Shown: piece by piece, positions 53,316 through 62,849 of the stretch | Numbering within the stretch: the stretch's first letter is position 1 | Layout of the letters: the number at the start of each line of letters is the position of its first letter | The notes under the pieces: model-generated | Database searches by the model: none | Told to the model about the DNA's origin: nothing | Seen by the model: the letters and a program-made list of their open reading frames with translations, nothing else | Program-made: the position numbers and the translations under genes | Assembly: GCF_012295575.1 (NCBI RefSeq) | Contig: NZ_CP051180.1 | Location: 372,001-436,000 of the forward strand | Direction: 5' to 3' | Origin: Ferrimonas lipolytica | GTDB taxonomy: Bacteria > Pseudomonadota > Gammaproteobacteria > Enterobacterales > Shewanellaceae | Length of the DNA stretch: 64,000 bases

Positions 53316-53391
53316 TGTCCCAAATTGCGTTAAAGCCGGTTTAGATGTACAAAAAATGTAGTGTTATTGAGGCAAGACAAAGGAATGTAAA

Positions 53392-55683
53392 TTGCCCTAC
53401 ATCGCGCACGTAAAACAAGACGATAATGACCATTGGTTGCCCCCGCACAGTCTTGAGGATCACTTAAACGATGTTGCCAGATTAACCCAATCGCTGCTGG
53501 CGGGCGATTCCGCTTCCTGGGGAGAGTTGGCGGGTCGATGGCATGACCTCGGTAAGTACCAGTTTTCTTTCCAAAAATACCTACGCGATAACAGCGGCTA
53601 TGAACGTGAGAATGCCCACCTTGAAGACCCAACTTCAAAACACGGCCGGGTAACCCACTCGACTGCTGGCGCGGTTCATGCGGTGAACGTACTTGGCCCC
53701 GGCTTTGGCCATTTTCTGGCGTACATCATTGCTGGGCATCATGCTGGCTTGCCGGATTGGAGTGGTGGCAAGGGCGCTTTGTCTTACCGACTTGGTGACG
53801 ACGGTCAAAGTGAGTACCAGCAAAGCTTGGTGGCCGAGGTTCCAGCGGCGATCCTAGCCGGACATAAGCCGAACTTACCAAGCCCTGCAAGCGATTCAGA
53901 GGCGTGTGCACTTTGGATTCGTATGCTGTTTTCGGCGCTGGTGGATGCCGATTTCATCGATACCGAAGCCTATATGCAGCCAGAGCAAACGGTGCAGCGC
54001 CAAGGGCAGTTGTCATTGAGCCAGTTGCAAGACCGCTTTGTTACTTATATGAGCGCACTGCAGCAAGGCAGTGACGCCACTGAGCTCAACACCATCCGCA
54101 ATGAGATCTATCGAACTTGCTTGAGCGCGGCGCAATCTTCACCGGGGATCTTTAGCCTGACGGTGCCCACCGGTGGCGGCAAATCGTTATCCAGTCTTGG
54201 CTTTGCGTTAGAGCATGCCCGCGTACATGGCAAACGCCGGATTATCTACGCCATCCCCTTTACCAGCATTATTGAACAGAACGCCAAGGTGTTTCGAAGG
54301 GCGCTGGGGGATGATGCCGATGCTGTACTTGAACACCACAGTAATCTTGATGTGCCGCCAAACAAAGAAAACAATCGTAGCCGCTTGGCGGCAGAAAACT
54401 GGGAGGCGCCGCTGATTGTCACCACCAATGTGCAGCTGTTTGAATCGCTGCATGCCAGCCGCAGCAGTCGCTGTCGAAAGTTACACAATTTGCGGGACGC
54501 AGTGATTGTGCTGGATGAAGCGCAGCAACTGCCACGGGATTTTCATGCGCCGATTGTGCGGGTCATGAAGCAGCTTAGTATGCACTTTGGTGTCACCTGG
54601 CTGCTATGTACCGCGACGCAACCGGACTTGTCTACCCAGAAAGAGGCGGTGAGCGATCGTACTCTATTGGACGGGTTCGAACAGGTAACCGAGATCTGCG
54701 CCGATCCAATAAAGTTGGCGCAGCAGCTCAAGCGGGTAGAGGTAGAGATGCCCGAGCCAGATGCGCAAACCTCTTGGTCAGAGTTGGCAGAACAAATTGC
54801 GGCCCAAGCGTGCGTGCTGGCGATTGTCAGTACCCGGCGTCAGGCGCGAGAGCTGTTCCAGCTTTTGCCAGATGATGGCCATAACCTGCATTTGTCGGCG
54901 CAGATGTGCGCTGAGCATCGCAGTGTCGTATTGGCGGAGATCAATAAACGGCTGGAGCAACGCAGCAAAGGCAATTCACGGCCTTTACGGGTGATCTCAA
55001 CACAGTTGGTTGAGGCCGGCGTCGACGTTGATTTTCCGGTGGTGTATCGCGCCATGGCAGGGCTGGACTCGATTGCGCAAAGCGCCGGTCGTTGTAATCG
55101 CGAAGGCAAGATGACAGAGCTCGGCCGGGTAGTGGTGTTCAACCCGCCGGAATTGCCGCCGGTCGGTTTCTTACGTCAGGCACAGCAGGCAACGATGGGG
55201 ATGCTCAAATCGGGCTTATTGCACGACCCATTGTCACCGGCGGCATTCACTCAGTATTTCCAGCGGCTCAATTTATTGGGTGAACGGGATAGGCACGGCA
55301 TCAATGACCTACTGACCCCAAAGCTTGATAAGAGCACAGGGGCACCCATGCTGCAGTTGCGCACTGCGGCAGAAAAGTTTCGGTTGATTGATAACAGCGG
55401 CGTGGCGGTGATCGTGCCCTATCTACAGATGCGCGAAATAGCCGAAAGCCCGGTTTATCTTTGGTTAAAAAAGCTTGAAGCTGACGCTAGTCAAAAGTGG
55501 GTATACCGCAAGTTACAGCGCTACACCATTACCTTGCCAGACAGTTTTGTGCGGCAGTTACATCAGGCCGGAATGGTACGTGAAGTCGCCGGGCAGTGGC
55601 TGGTGGAAGAGGGCAGTTACGACCCGTGCTACGGGGTTGTGCCGCCAAACAGCTTATTAAGTGCCGAAGGATCAATTTGTTAA
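53392..55683 (+). CDS. cas3: Cas3 helicase-nuclease, type I-C
   Basis: A 763-residue effector nuclease. The HD domain shows LAGRWHDLGKYQFSFQKYL, HSTAGAVHA and IAGHHAGLPDWSGG. The helicase has Walker A TVPTGGGKSLSSLGFAL (near residue 258), VLDEAQQLP as motif II, LLCTATQPDL as motif III, STQLVEAGVDVDF, and DSIAQSAGRCNREG as motif VI. It nicks and degrades target DNA after Cascade binding. The start is TTG at 53392 with AAAGGA seven bases before it. The gene opens the I-C operon and precedes cas5 by 12 bp. Confidence 0.96.
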   Translation: MPYIAHVKQDDNDHWLPPHSLEDHLNDVARLTQSLLAGDSASWGELAGRWHDLGKYQFSFQKYLRDNSGYERENAHLEDPTSKHGRVTHSTAGAVHAVNVLGPGFGHFLAYIIAGHHAGLPDWSGGKGALSYRLGDDGQSEYQQSLVAEVPAAILAGHKPNLPSPASDSEACALWIRMLFSALVDADFIDTEAYMQPEQTVQRQGQLSLSQLQDRFVTYMSALQQGSDATELNTIRNEIYRTCLSAAQSSPGIFSLTVPTGGGKSLSSLGFALEHARVHGKRRIIYAIPFTSIIEQNAKVFRRALGDDADAVLEHHSNLDVPPNKENNRSRLAAENWEAPLIVTTNVQLFESLHASRSSRCRKLHNLRDAVIVLDEAQQLPRDFHAPIVRVMKQLSMHFGVTWLLCTATQPDLSTQKEAVSDRTLLDGFEQVTEICADPIKLAQQLKRVEVEMPEPDAQTSWSELAEQIAAQACVLAIVSTRRQARELFQLLPDDGHNLHLSAQMCAEHRSVVLAEINKRLEQRSKGNSRPLRVISTQLVEAGVDVDFPVVYRAMAGLDSIAQSAGRCNREGKMTELGRVVVFNPPELPPVGFLRQAQQATMGMLKSGLLHDPLSPAAFTQYFQRLNLLGERDRHGINDLLTPKLDKSTGAPMLQLRTAAEKFRLIDNSGVAVIVPYLQMREIAESPVYLWLKKLEADASQKWVYRKLQRYTITLPDSFVRQLHQAGMVREVAGQWLVEEGSYDPCYGVVPPNSLLSAEGSIC

Positions 55684-55695
55684 AGGGAGTTAATT

Positions 55696-56358
55696 ATGGG
55701 TTTTTGCATTGAGGTGCGGGGCGACTTTGCTTGCTTTACCCGCCCCGAAATGAAAGTGGAGCGGGTCAGTTACGATGTGATCACGCCGTCGGCGGCGCGC
55801 AGTTTGTTTGAGGCGATCTTATGGAAGCCCGCCATTGAGTGGCGTATTCGTAAGATTGAGGTGCTCAACCCCATTCGCTGGTTTAATCTGCGGCGCAATG
55901 AGCTGGGTACGGTTATCCCGATGGGGAGCGTTAAAACCGCGCAGAACAAAGGCCGCGGTAATTTGGCTGCGTACATCGAAGAAGATCGGCAGCAACGTGC
56001 CAGTTTGCTGCTGCGTGATGTGGCCTACCGCATTCATGCGGATTTCGTCTTGACCGAACGGGCGGGGCCGCACGATAACGCCGGTAAGTTTGCCGAGATG
56101 TTCCGTCGTCGTGCCGCTAAGGGCCAATGTGTTAACCAGCCTTATTTAGGCACACGCGAGTTTGCTTGTGAATTCCGCTTAGTCGAGTCAGAACAACAGC
56201 TAGAACAGCCTATTGCGGAAAATATGAACTTAGGCTGGATGCTGTTTGATTTGGACTTCTCTGAGCCCACCAACCCCATGCCGCTGTTCTTTAATGCGCA
56301 GATGCAGCAAGGGGTGATTGAGGTACCGCTGCGCAGCAGCGAGGAGGTACGGGGATGA
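55696..56358 (+). CDS. cas5c: Cas5c crRNA-processing subunit, type I-C
   Basis: A 220-residue RAMP protein. In type I-C, which has no Cas6, Cas5 cuts the pre-crRNA and holds the 5' handle. The N-terminus MGFCIEVRGDFACFTRPEMKVERVSYDVITPSAARSLFEAI is the Cas5d/Cas5c signature. Later KTAQNKGRGN and RDVAYRIHADFVLTER follow. AAAGGGAGTTAATTATG is a strong ribosome site. Its stop overlaps cas8c (ATGA). Confidence 0.95.
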   Translation: MGFCIEVRGDFACFTRPEMKVERVSYDVITPSAARSLFEAILWKPAIEWRIRKIEVLNPIRWFNLRRNELGTVIPMGSVKTAQNKGRGNLAAYIEEDRQQRASLLLRDVAYRIHADFVLTERAGPHDNAGKFAEMFRRRAAKGQCVNQPYLGTREFACEFRLVESEQQLEQPIAENMNLGWMLFDLDFSEPTNPMPLFFNAQMQQGVIEVPLRSSEEVRG

Positions 56359-58112
56359 TCCTGCAAGCATTGTGTGAATACTATCAGCGCAAAGCCGACG
56401 ATCCCGATGCCGGGTTAGCCCCCAGAGGCTTTGAGCAAAAGCCGATCCCGTTTGTGATTGTCATCGATGATGACGGCCAGTTTGTCCAACTGTTGGATAC
56501 CCGAGAGTCACAAAGAAAAAAACTCATCCCGAAGAGCTTCCTGGTGCCACAAACTAAAATCCGCTCAGGTGCCAAGTCTTACGCCACCGCAAATCTGCTG
56601 TGGGATCACTATGGCTATCTGCTGCAACAGCCGAAATTGGATAAGCCCGATGCCGAGCCTACGGGAAAAGATGTGGTGATGGCAGCCAAGCAATATCAGA
56701 GCTTTGTTGAACAAACTCAACAACTGGCGCACGCCTTGCCAGATTGCCCTGATGTACAAGCGGCAATGCGATTTTTGCAGCAGCCTGACCAAGTAGAACG
56801 GGTTAAGGCTGATCCGGTTTATGTCGACTGCCTGAAGGTTAAAGGCTGCAATCTGGCGTTTCAGCGTATATCGAGCGCAGCGCTGTGTTGTCAGTCCAGT
56901 GCGATACAGCGCTGGATCGGCGAGCAAGCCGACGATGCCAGCGGTGAGGTCGGGATCTGCCTAGTCAGCGGTAAACAATTGCCCATAGCCCGATTGCATG
57001 ATGGCATCGGCCAGATAGTCGGCAAACCCGCACCGTTGGCTTCAATCAATGCCAAAGCGTTTGAGTCTTATGGCAAGCAACAAGGGCTTAACTTCCCGGT
57101 TAGCCAACAAGCGGTGTTCGAATACGCCACCGCACTCAACCATTTGCTGCGCCGTGACTCGAAGCAGAAGCTGTTTCTTGCCGGCACCACGCTGGTGTGC
57201 TGGTCTCAGCGCGACAGTCATCCACTTGAAACCGAGTTGGTCGGCCTGTTTGGCAATCCGGATGATCCCGACAGCGACACCCATAAAGTGATTGAGCGCT
57301 ATCGCAGCATCAGTGATGGCGCGGTGCAAGCCGCGGATGATCAACAACGGTTTTATGTGCTGGGTCTTGCGCCTAATGCCCCGGCGCGAATTGTGGTGCG
57401 GTTTTGGCTTACCGGCACGGTAGCGGAGTTTAGCCAGCGCATTGGCCAATGGTTTCGCGATATCGAAATGGTGGGTAACGCCAAGTTTGGCTACCCGTCG
57501 CTGTATCGGTTAGTCACTAGTACTGCCTTGCTGCACAAGGCCGACAATTTGCCGCCCAACTTAATGGCGGAGGTGTATTTGGCGATCCTACAGGGCTTGC
57601 CAGCACCGGCGTCGTTGTTTAATGGCGTGATCCGCCGAATAAAAGCCGAGTGTGGCCAAGTCAGTTATGAACGCGCTTGCCTGATCAAAGCCTGTCTCAA
57701 TCGCAAACAACGTTTTCAATCTTCTACCGAACAGTTTCGTGCTCAGGAGTTAACCATGTCGCTCAATATTGAAGAAACCCGCATCGGCTATCGTCTTGGC
57801 CGTTTGTTCGCTGCGCTGGAAAAGCTGCAACTAGATGCCCAAGGTGGGCTGAATAGCACCATTCGTGACCGCTATTACAGCAGTGCCAGCTGCACGCCCA
57901 AGACGGTGTTTGCCACCTTAATGCGCTTGTCCTCGCATCATCTAAAGAAACTCTCTGAAGGTGGGAGAATTGCCACTGAAAAACGGCTCGGCGATATTGT
58001 GGCACCGATTGCTGAGTTTCCATCCCATTTGAACCTGGATGAGCAAGGTTTGTTTGCGCTGGGCTACTACCACCAAAAACAGGCGCTTTATACCAAGCAA
58101 GTGTCCGCTTAA
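56355..58112 (+). CDS. cas8c: Cas8c large subunit, type I-C
   Basis: A 585-residue protein that recognises the PAM in the I-C Cascade. The sequence starts MILQALCEYYQRKADDPDAGLAPRGFEQKPIPFVIVIDDDG. ANLLWDHYGYLLQ and NFPVSQQAVFEYATALNHLL are typical Csd1 segments. The last 118 codons also encode Cas11c from an internal start (separate entry). It is preceded by cas5c with a 4-bp overlap and followed by cas7c after 34 bp. Confidence 0.95.
   Translation: MILQALCEYYQRKADDPDAGLAPRGFEQKPIPFVIVIDDDGQFVQLLDTRESQRKKLIPKSFLVPQTKIRSGAKSYATANLLWDHYGYLLQQPKLDKPDAEPTGKDVVMAAKQYQSFVEQTQQLAHALPDCPDVQAAMRFLQQPDQVERVKADPVYVDCLKVKGCNLAFQRISSAALCCQSSAIQRWIGEQADDASGEVGICLVSGKQLPIARLHDGIGQIVGKPAPLASINAKAFESYGKQQGLNFPVSQQAVFEYATALNHLLRRDSKQKLFLAGTTLVCWSQRDSHPLETELVGLFGNPDDPDSDTHKVIERYRSISDGAVQAADDQQRFYVLGLAPNAPARIVVRFWLTGTVAEFSQRIGQWFRDIEMVGNAKFGYPSLYRLVTSTALLHKADNLPPNLMAEVYLAILQGLPAPASLFNGVIRRIKAECGQVSYERACLIKACLNRKQRFQSSTEQFRAQELTMSLNIEETRIGYRLGRLFAALEKLQLDAQGGLNSTIRDRYYSSASCTPKTVFATLMRLSSHHLKKLSEGGRIATEKRLGDIVAPIAEFPSHLNLDEQGLFALGYYHQKQALYTKQVSA
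57756..58112 (+). CDS. cas11c: Cas11c small subunit from an internal cas8c start
   Basis: Within cas8c, in the same frame, CAGGAG lies six bases before ATG 57756. The resulting 118-residue product starts MSLNIEETRIGYRLGRLFAA and is fully helical in appearance. In studied I-C systems the small subunit is made exactly this way, by internal initiation near the 3' end of cas8c, and two copies fill the Cascade belly. The strong ribosome site inside the coding frame is the direct evidence. Confidence 0.82.
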   Translation: MSLNIEETRIGYRLGRLFAALEKLQLDAQGGLNSTIRDRYYSSASCTPKTVFATLMRLSSHHLKKLSEGGRIATEKRLGDIVAPIAEFPSHLNLDEQGLFALGYYHQKQALYTKQVSA

Positions 58113-58146
58113 ATTGCGATAAGAATTGACCAGAAGGAATTGAATC

Positions 58147-59028
58147 ATGAGTTTACAAAACCGCTATGACTTTGTGTTGTTGTTCGATGTGCAGGACGGC
58201 AATCCTAATGGCGATCCCGATGCCGGCAACCTACCAAGAGTCGATGCCGAGACCGGCCAAGGGTTGGTCACCGATGTGTGCTTAAAGCGCAAGGTGCGTA
58301 ACTTTATCAGCTTGGTGAAAGAGGGTGAGCCAGAGCATGAGATATACGTTAAAGAGAAAGCGGTACTGAATCAGCAGCACGAACGGGCGTACGTTGGTAT
58401 TGGTGCCGAAGACCTATTGAAAGACGACAAAAAGCGCAAGGGCGGCGATAAAGTGGCCGAGGCGCGGCAGTGGATGTGTAAGAACTTCTTCGATGTGCGC
58501 ACCTTTGGTGCGGTGATGTCCACCGGGGTTAACTGCGGTCAGGTTCGTGGCCCGGTACAAATGACTTTCTCTCGTTCCATCGATCCGGTGGTGAGCAGCG
58601 AGCACAGCATCACCCGTATGGCGGTGGCCACTGAAAAAGAAGCCGCAGCGCAAGATGGCGATAACCGCACCATGGGCCGCAAATTCACCGTGCCTTACGG
58701 CCTCTATCGTTGCCACGGTTTTATCTCTGCCCATTTGGCTAAGCAAACCGGGTTCTCGGAAGCGGATCTGGAACTGTTTATGACCGCCCTAGAGCAGATG
58801 TTTGATCACGATCGTTCGGCCAGTCGAGGCCAGATGGCGCCCCGGGCACTGTTGGTGTTTAAGCACAACAATGAACTGGGTAACGCCCCAGCGCACAGCT
58901 TGTTTGAACGGGTTCAGGTAACCAAGTGCAGCGATGGCCCGGCTCGCTCCATCAGGGATTATCAGCTCAGCATTGACGAGACCAACTGGCCTGCTGGGGT
59001 TGAGCTTTATCAGCGCGTGAGCTGGTAG
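58147..59028 (+). CDS. cas7c: Cas7c backbone subunit, type I-C
   Basis: A 293-residue Csd2-family protein that coats the crRNA spacer. It starts [53 protein letters not shown], the strong Csd2/Csh2 opening. [26 protein letters not shown] and SITRMAV continue the family pattern. AGAAGGAATTGAATCATG provides the ribosome site. Length is normal. Confidence 0.96.
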   Translation: MSLQNRYDFVLLFDVQDGNPNGDPDAGNLPRVDAETGQGLVTDVCLKRKVRNFISLVKEGEPEHEIYVKEKAVLNQQHERAYVGIGAEDLLKDDKKRKGGDKVAEARQWMCKNFFDVRTFGAVMSTGVNCGQVRGPVQMTFSRSIDPVVSSEHSITRMAVATEKEAAAQDGDNRTMGRKFTVPYGLYRCHGFISAHLAKQTGFSEADLELFMTALEQMFDHDRSASRGQMAPRALLVFKHNNELGNAPAHSLFERVQVTKCSDGPARSIRDYQLSIDETNWPAGVELYQRVSW

Positions 59029-59033
59029 TCGTC

Positions 59034-59651
59034 ATGCCACGGCTGGTCCCACTCTCGGCCCTGCAGCATTACGCGTTTTGCCCGCGCCAGTGTGCGCTCA
59101 TTCACAATGAGCAATTGTGGGTCGAGAACTACCTGACTGCGCAAGGCAACCTACTGCACCAGCGGGTTGACAGCGGCGAACCAGAAACTCGACGTGGGGT
59201 GCGTTTTGAACGGGGCGTGCAAGTAAGCGCGCCATCGCTACGACTCAGTGGCAAGCTCGATTTGCTAGAGCATGAGTTAGCAACCGCCAAACTGACTCCG
59301 GTGGAATATAAGCGAGGCAAACCTAAAGTGGGTAACTGGGACAGGGTGCAACTGTGTGCTCAGGCGCTGTGCCTAGAAGAGATGTTATCGACCCAGGTGA
59401 ATGATGGGGCACTTTGGTACTGGCAGACTCGGCATCGTGAGGCTGTATTATTTGATGAGGAACTGCGTGGGCAAACTTTGGCCGTGATTGCCGACGTGAT
59501 AACGCTGTTTGACCGTGGCGTTACCCCCAAGGCGGAGTTCGACAAGCGTTGTAAAGCTTGTTCGCTGATGGACCAATGCAATCCCAAATTGCTGCAAACC
59601 GATCGCTCTGTGCAGTACGTGAGTGGGCTATTCCAAACGGAGTTTGAATGA
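59034..59651 (+). CDS. cas4: Cas4 exonuclease, adaptation
   Basis: A 205-residue Fe-S nuclease that trims prespacers and helps select the PAM end. CPRQCALIH near residue 17 and the C-terminal CKACSLMDQC provide the four cluster cysteines. GKLDLLE, PVEYKRGKPK and QLCAQALCLEEM give the RecB-type D, E-x-K and Q motifs. It stands 5 bp after cas7c and overlaps cas1 by 4 bp (ATGA). Confidence 0.95.
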   Translation: MPRLVPLSALQHYAFCPRQCALIHNEQLWVENYLTAQGNLLHQRVDSGEPETRRGVRFERGVQVSAPSLRLSGKLDLLEHELATAKLTPVEYKRGKPKVGNWDRVQLCAQALCLEEMLSTQVNDGALWYWQTRHREAVLFDEELRGQTLAVIADVITLFDRGVTPKAEFDKRCKACSLMDQCNPKLLQTDRSVQYVSGLFQTEFE

Positions 59652-60670
59652 AACAACTGCAAAACTGCCTTTACATCACCAAGGACGGGGCTTATCTGCA
59701 TAAGCAACGTGAGACGTTGTTGGTGGAGCAACGCATCGAGGGCAAAAAGCATAAGCTGCTGCAGGTGCCAATTCACTCGATTGGTGCCATTTTTTGTTTT
59801 GGTAACGTCTTGGTGTCGCCACAGGTGATGGGCTTTTGCGGCGAGCGGGGCACTGGGTTAGCCTTTTTTGATCAGTTCGGTCGATTTCAAGCTCGTGTGG
59901 TGGGCCAGCAGCACGGCAATGTGTTACTTAGACGCGCTCAATACCAATTTTCAGATGAACAGCAACTGACGTTTGTAAAAGGTTTGGTGGGGGCTAAATT
60001 GCAATCCTCTCGAGCAGTGTTGCAACGCCACCTGCGTAACCATGGCGCTGTTACTGAAGTCAAACAAGCCAGTGCGAGGCTGAAGCAGATCATTGAGTCG
60101 TTACCGGTACAGCGTTCCATTGACTCGGTGCGTGGTTATGAAGGGGAAGGGGCCAAGCACTACTTCTCCGTGTTTGGTCAGCTGATCACCAACCCAAAGT
60201 TTGAGTTTAATGGCCGTAATCGTCGTCCGCCTAAAGATCCCATTAACGCAATGCTGTCGTTCCTTTATGCCATTTGGGGTAAAGAGCTCAGTGGCGCCTT
60301 GCAAGGGGTAGGGTTAGATCCGCAAGTCGGTTGGCTACATACTGAGCGGCCTGGCCGGGACAGTTTGGCGCAGGATTTGCTTGAAGAGTTTCGCGCCTAC
60401 GTAATTGATCGCTTGGTACTGACCTTAGTGAACCGTAAACAGGTTAAGCCAAAGGATTTTATAACCGATGTATCCGGCGCGGTCAGCATGAGTGATGAGG
60501 CGCGTAAAACGGTGCTTCAAGCCTATCAGTCACGCAAGCTTGAGACGATCAATCATCCGTTCTTGGATGAGCAGGTTGAAATCGGCTTATTACCACATCT
60601 GCAAGCGATGCTGTTGTCCCGCCATATCCGAGGAGATCTGGCCAGTTATCCCCCATTTTGTATGCGCTAA
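59648..60670 (+). CDS. cas1: Cas1 integrase, type I-C
   Basis: A 340-residue adaptation integrase. KQLQNCLYITKDGAYLHKQRETLLVE forms the N-terminal beta domain. RGYEGEGAKHYFSVFGQLI contains the first catalytic Glu region, then DPINAMLSFLYAIWGKELSGAL, and VGLDPQVGWLHTERPGRDSLAQDLLEEFR holds the His and Asp. The length is standard. It works with cas2 to insert new spacers at the leader end of the array. Translation is coupled to cas4. Confidence 0.96.
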   Translation: MKQLQNCLYITKDGAYLHKQRETLLVEQRIEGKKHKLLQVPIHSIGAIFCFGNVLVSPQVMGFCGERGTGLAFFDQFGRFQARVVGQQHGNVLLRRAQYQFSDEQQLTFVKGLVGAKLQSSRAVLQRHLRNHGAVTEVKQASARLKQIIESLPVQRSIDSVRGYEGEGAKHYFSVFGQLITNPKFEFNGRNRRPPKDPINAMLSFLYAIWGKELSGALQGVGLDPQVGWLHTERPGRDSLAQDLLEEFRAYVIDRLVLTLVNRKQVKPKDFITDVSGAVSMSDEARKTVLQAYQSRKLETINHPFLDEQVEIGLLPHLQAMLLSRHIRGDLASYPPFCMR

Positions 60671-60682
60671 GGAAAGCGAATT

Positions 60683-60976
60683 ATGATGGTATTAGTCACT
60701 TACGATGTGTCATTTGAGGATGGCAATGGTGCTCAGCGACTGCGCCGATTAGCTAAGATCTGCTTGGATTACGGTACCCGGGTGCAATATTCGGTATTTG
60801 AGTGCGACATCGATTACCAACACTGGCCGCTATTCAAAGCCAAATTGCTTGAAACAATGGATCCCGCGGTCGACAGCATTCGATTTTATAAACTGGGTAA
60901 ACATTGGCGTGATAAAGTGGCGCACCATGGTGCCAAGCCCGCCCTCGACATTTTCCAAGATACCCTTCTGCTCTGA
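60683..60976 (+). CDS. cas2: Cas2 adaptation protein
   Basis: A 97-residue ferredoxin-fold protein: MVLVTYDVSFEDGNGAQRLRRLAKICLDYGTRVQYSVFECDI is the Cas2 signature with the conserved Asp. It bridges two Cas1 dimers during spacer integration. GGAAAGCGAATTATG precedes the start. It closes the cas operon. Confidence 0.96.
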   Translation: MMVLVTYDVSFEDGNGAQRLRRLAKICLDYGTRVQYSVFECDIDYQHWPLFKAKLLETMDPAVDSIRFYKLGKHWRDKVAHHGAKPALDIFQDTLLL

Positions 60977-61152
60977 GCGCTAACCGATTGTTCTCATCAA
61001 AATTCCGCTTGGTTAGCTAAATGATAAATATATGATTTTTATTGTTTTTATTATTATTTCTGCGCCTCGTTTTGTTATTGATCACATTGTGCTTTGGGGT
61101 TAGCAAAACTGGCCAAATTTCGTTAGGCTGGATGGGCCTTTACGATAAGGCT
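60977..61152 (+). promoter_or_regulatory. Leader of the I-C array
   Basis: 176 bp of AT-rich sequence (ATGATAAATATATGATTTTT and TTATTATTATTTC) between cas2 and the first repeat. It should hold the array promoter and the Cas1-Cas2 docking sites. It contains no gene. Confidence 0.7.
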
Positions 61153-62178
61153 GTCGCGCCCCCTGCGGGCGCGTGGATTGAAACTTGGTTTGCAGGCTGT
61201 TGAAACCGAAGCGCTTGATGTCGCGCCCCCTGCGGGCGCGTGGATTGAAACATGAACACGCGCTCGCGAGCGAAACTGTGGTCAAGGTCGCGCCCCCTGC
61301 GGGCGCGTGGATTGAAACAGAATTCGCAGCATCGAAATCCAATCTAACGTCGGTCGCGCCCCCTGCGGGCGCGTGGATTGAAACATTAATGAGCATCGGT
61401 CAAGCGGCACTAAAAATGTCGCGCCCCCTGCGGGCGCGTGGATTGAAACACGTGACTGACAGCGAAGGCTATCCATCAAACGGTCGCGCCCCCTGCGGGC
61501 GCGTGGATTGAAACTTTAAAGCCATTAGCCTTAACGAAGGCTAAAACTGTCGCGCCCCCTGCGGGCGCGTGGATTGAAACAAGTTCTGCCCTCGCATTTA
61601 ACGCGGGTTTTTGGGTCGCGCCCCCTGCGGGCGCGTGGATTGAAACTAAAAAAATATATATTTAAGTCCAGTCAAAGTTGTCGCGCCCCCTGCGGGCGCG
61701 TGGATTGAAACAGCAGCCCATTTAACAAACTCACAACTACGCTTAATGTCGCGCCCCCTGCGGGCGCGTGGATTGAAACAGCAGCCCATTTAACAAACTC
61801 ACAACTACGCTTAATGTCGCGCCCCCTGCGGGCGCGTGGATTGAAACGACGCTTCGCTTGTCGGCGCAGTCGCTAGCGGTGGTCGCGCCCCCTGCGGGCG
61901 CGTGGATTGAAACTTGAAAATATTAACTTCTCCTTCGGTCGATATTTGTCGCGCCCCCTGCGGGCGCGTGGATTGAAACGCAAGTCACGAAAAACAACGC
62001 GACCCTTGACGATATGTCGCGCCCCCTGCGGGCGCGTGGATTGAAACACTTTCGATTGCTTGTCGTTCGTATGGATCTTGTGTCGCGCCCCCTGCGGGCG
62101 CGTGGATTGAAACTATAATCAATTACCAAGCATCCCCTTATGTCACGTCGCGCCCCCTGCGGGCGCGTGGATTGAAAC
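61153..62178 (+). CRISPR. Type I-C array, 16 repeats of 32 bp and 15 spacers
   Basis: The repeat begins GTCGCGCCCCCTGCGGGCGC and ends GTGGATTGAAAC, the classical I-C repeat with its GCGCCC/GGGCGC hairpin. All 16 copies are identical by eye, including the last one. Spacers are 33-36 nt. Spacers 9 (61712-61747) and 10 (61780-61815) are identical, leaving 14 different ones. No spacer matched other sequence of the window by eye. The array ends directly at a truncated Crp/Fnr gene. Confidence 0.97.
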
Positions 62179-62704
62179 AAAGCTGAGGCTTGCTGTCTTA
62201 CCGTTTTCGCTCTCTGGCTTCATCACCATCACATTACCTAGTGAACTGAATGAATTTGAGAGAAAAAGTACAACCTATCAGTGCCTTATAGATGCTGAAA
62301 TTAGTGTTATCTCAAGCTCAATGATCTATAAAGAAACCGCCAAATACGAAGGGCTGATGCGTTATGTAATGCAGCGTTCGTCTGAGTATCTTTACGCCAG
62401 TAGGGATATGGCGTTGATGCGGTCGCTACTTAAAAAGAGAGAAAACATCGCATTGCGGCTAATGGTCTTGTGTGTCTCAATGGAGGGCTATTGTTTCAAC
62501 CTTACCATGGATGAAATTAGCCTTATCAGCGGCGTCAGCCCTAAGTACTGTGCTGATTACATTAAAGATCTAGAGCAGCGCGGCATTTTGAAAAAAGGCT
62601 ACCGTACTATCTGCATTCGCGATCTCGAACGGCTAATGGCTGAGATCAATCCTCAGGTTTTGGCTTTTTTTGGCAATTATTTAAAACTTAATAAAAATAA
62701 GTAA
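62179..62704 (+). pseudogene. Crp/Fnr-family regulator lacking its N-terminus
   Basis: The frame is open right from the last CRISPR repeat: LRLAVLPFSLSGFITITLPSE and YQCLIDAEISVISSSMIYKE look like the end of a cyclic-nucleotide-binding beta-barrel. The dimer helix follows (GLMRYVMQRSSEYLYASRDMA). The winged helix is FNLTMDEISLISGVSPKYCADYIKDLEQRGILKKG. A complete protein would be about 220 residues; roughly the first 60 are missing. A shorter product from ATG 62321 (127 aa) would keep the DNA-binding domain. The CRISPR array end has evidently replaced the 5' part. Confidence 0.7.
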
Positions 62705-62849
62705 TCGATAACTGGTTAAGTTGGATCTTGCAAACTGTTGGCGCTTGGCTGGGAATGGTCGTTTTAAGTGTAAATTCCAGCGAACGATAAAAACCGCTGA
62801 CGGATATCAGCGAGTTTTCTGTGTAATAGCCAGCTATAAAACTTCAGAT

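Larger units (their letters stand above)
52835..53391. other. Divergent intergenic region between the LuxR-cytochrome operon and cas3
   Basis: No gene is seen in these 557 bp. Two FNR-type boxes lie at 53057 and 53302 (separate entries). The region should contain the promoters of both divergent operons. Confidence 0.6.

Noticed and set aside
61185-62146. I-C spacers directed against the CAST
   Set aside because: No clear match to the transposon was seen by eye on comparison of the spacers.
61100-62180. Proteins encoded over the I-C array on both strands
   Set aside because: They are translations of the CRISPR repeat (for example repeated APAGA units).
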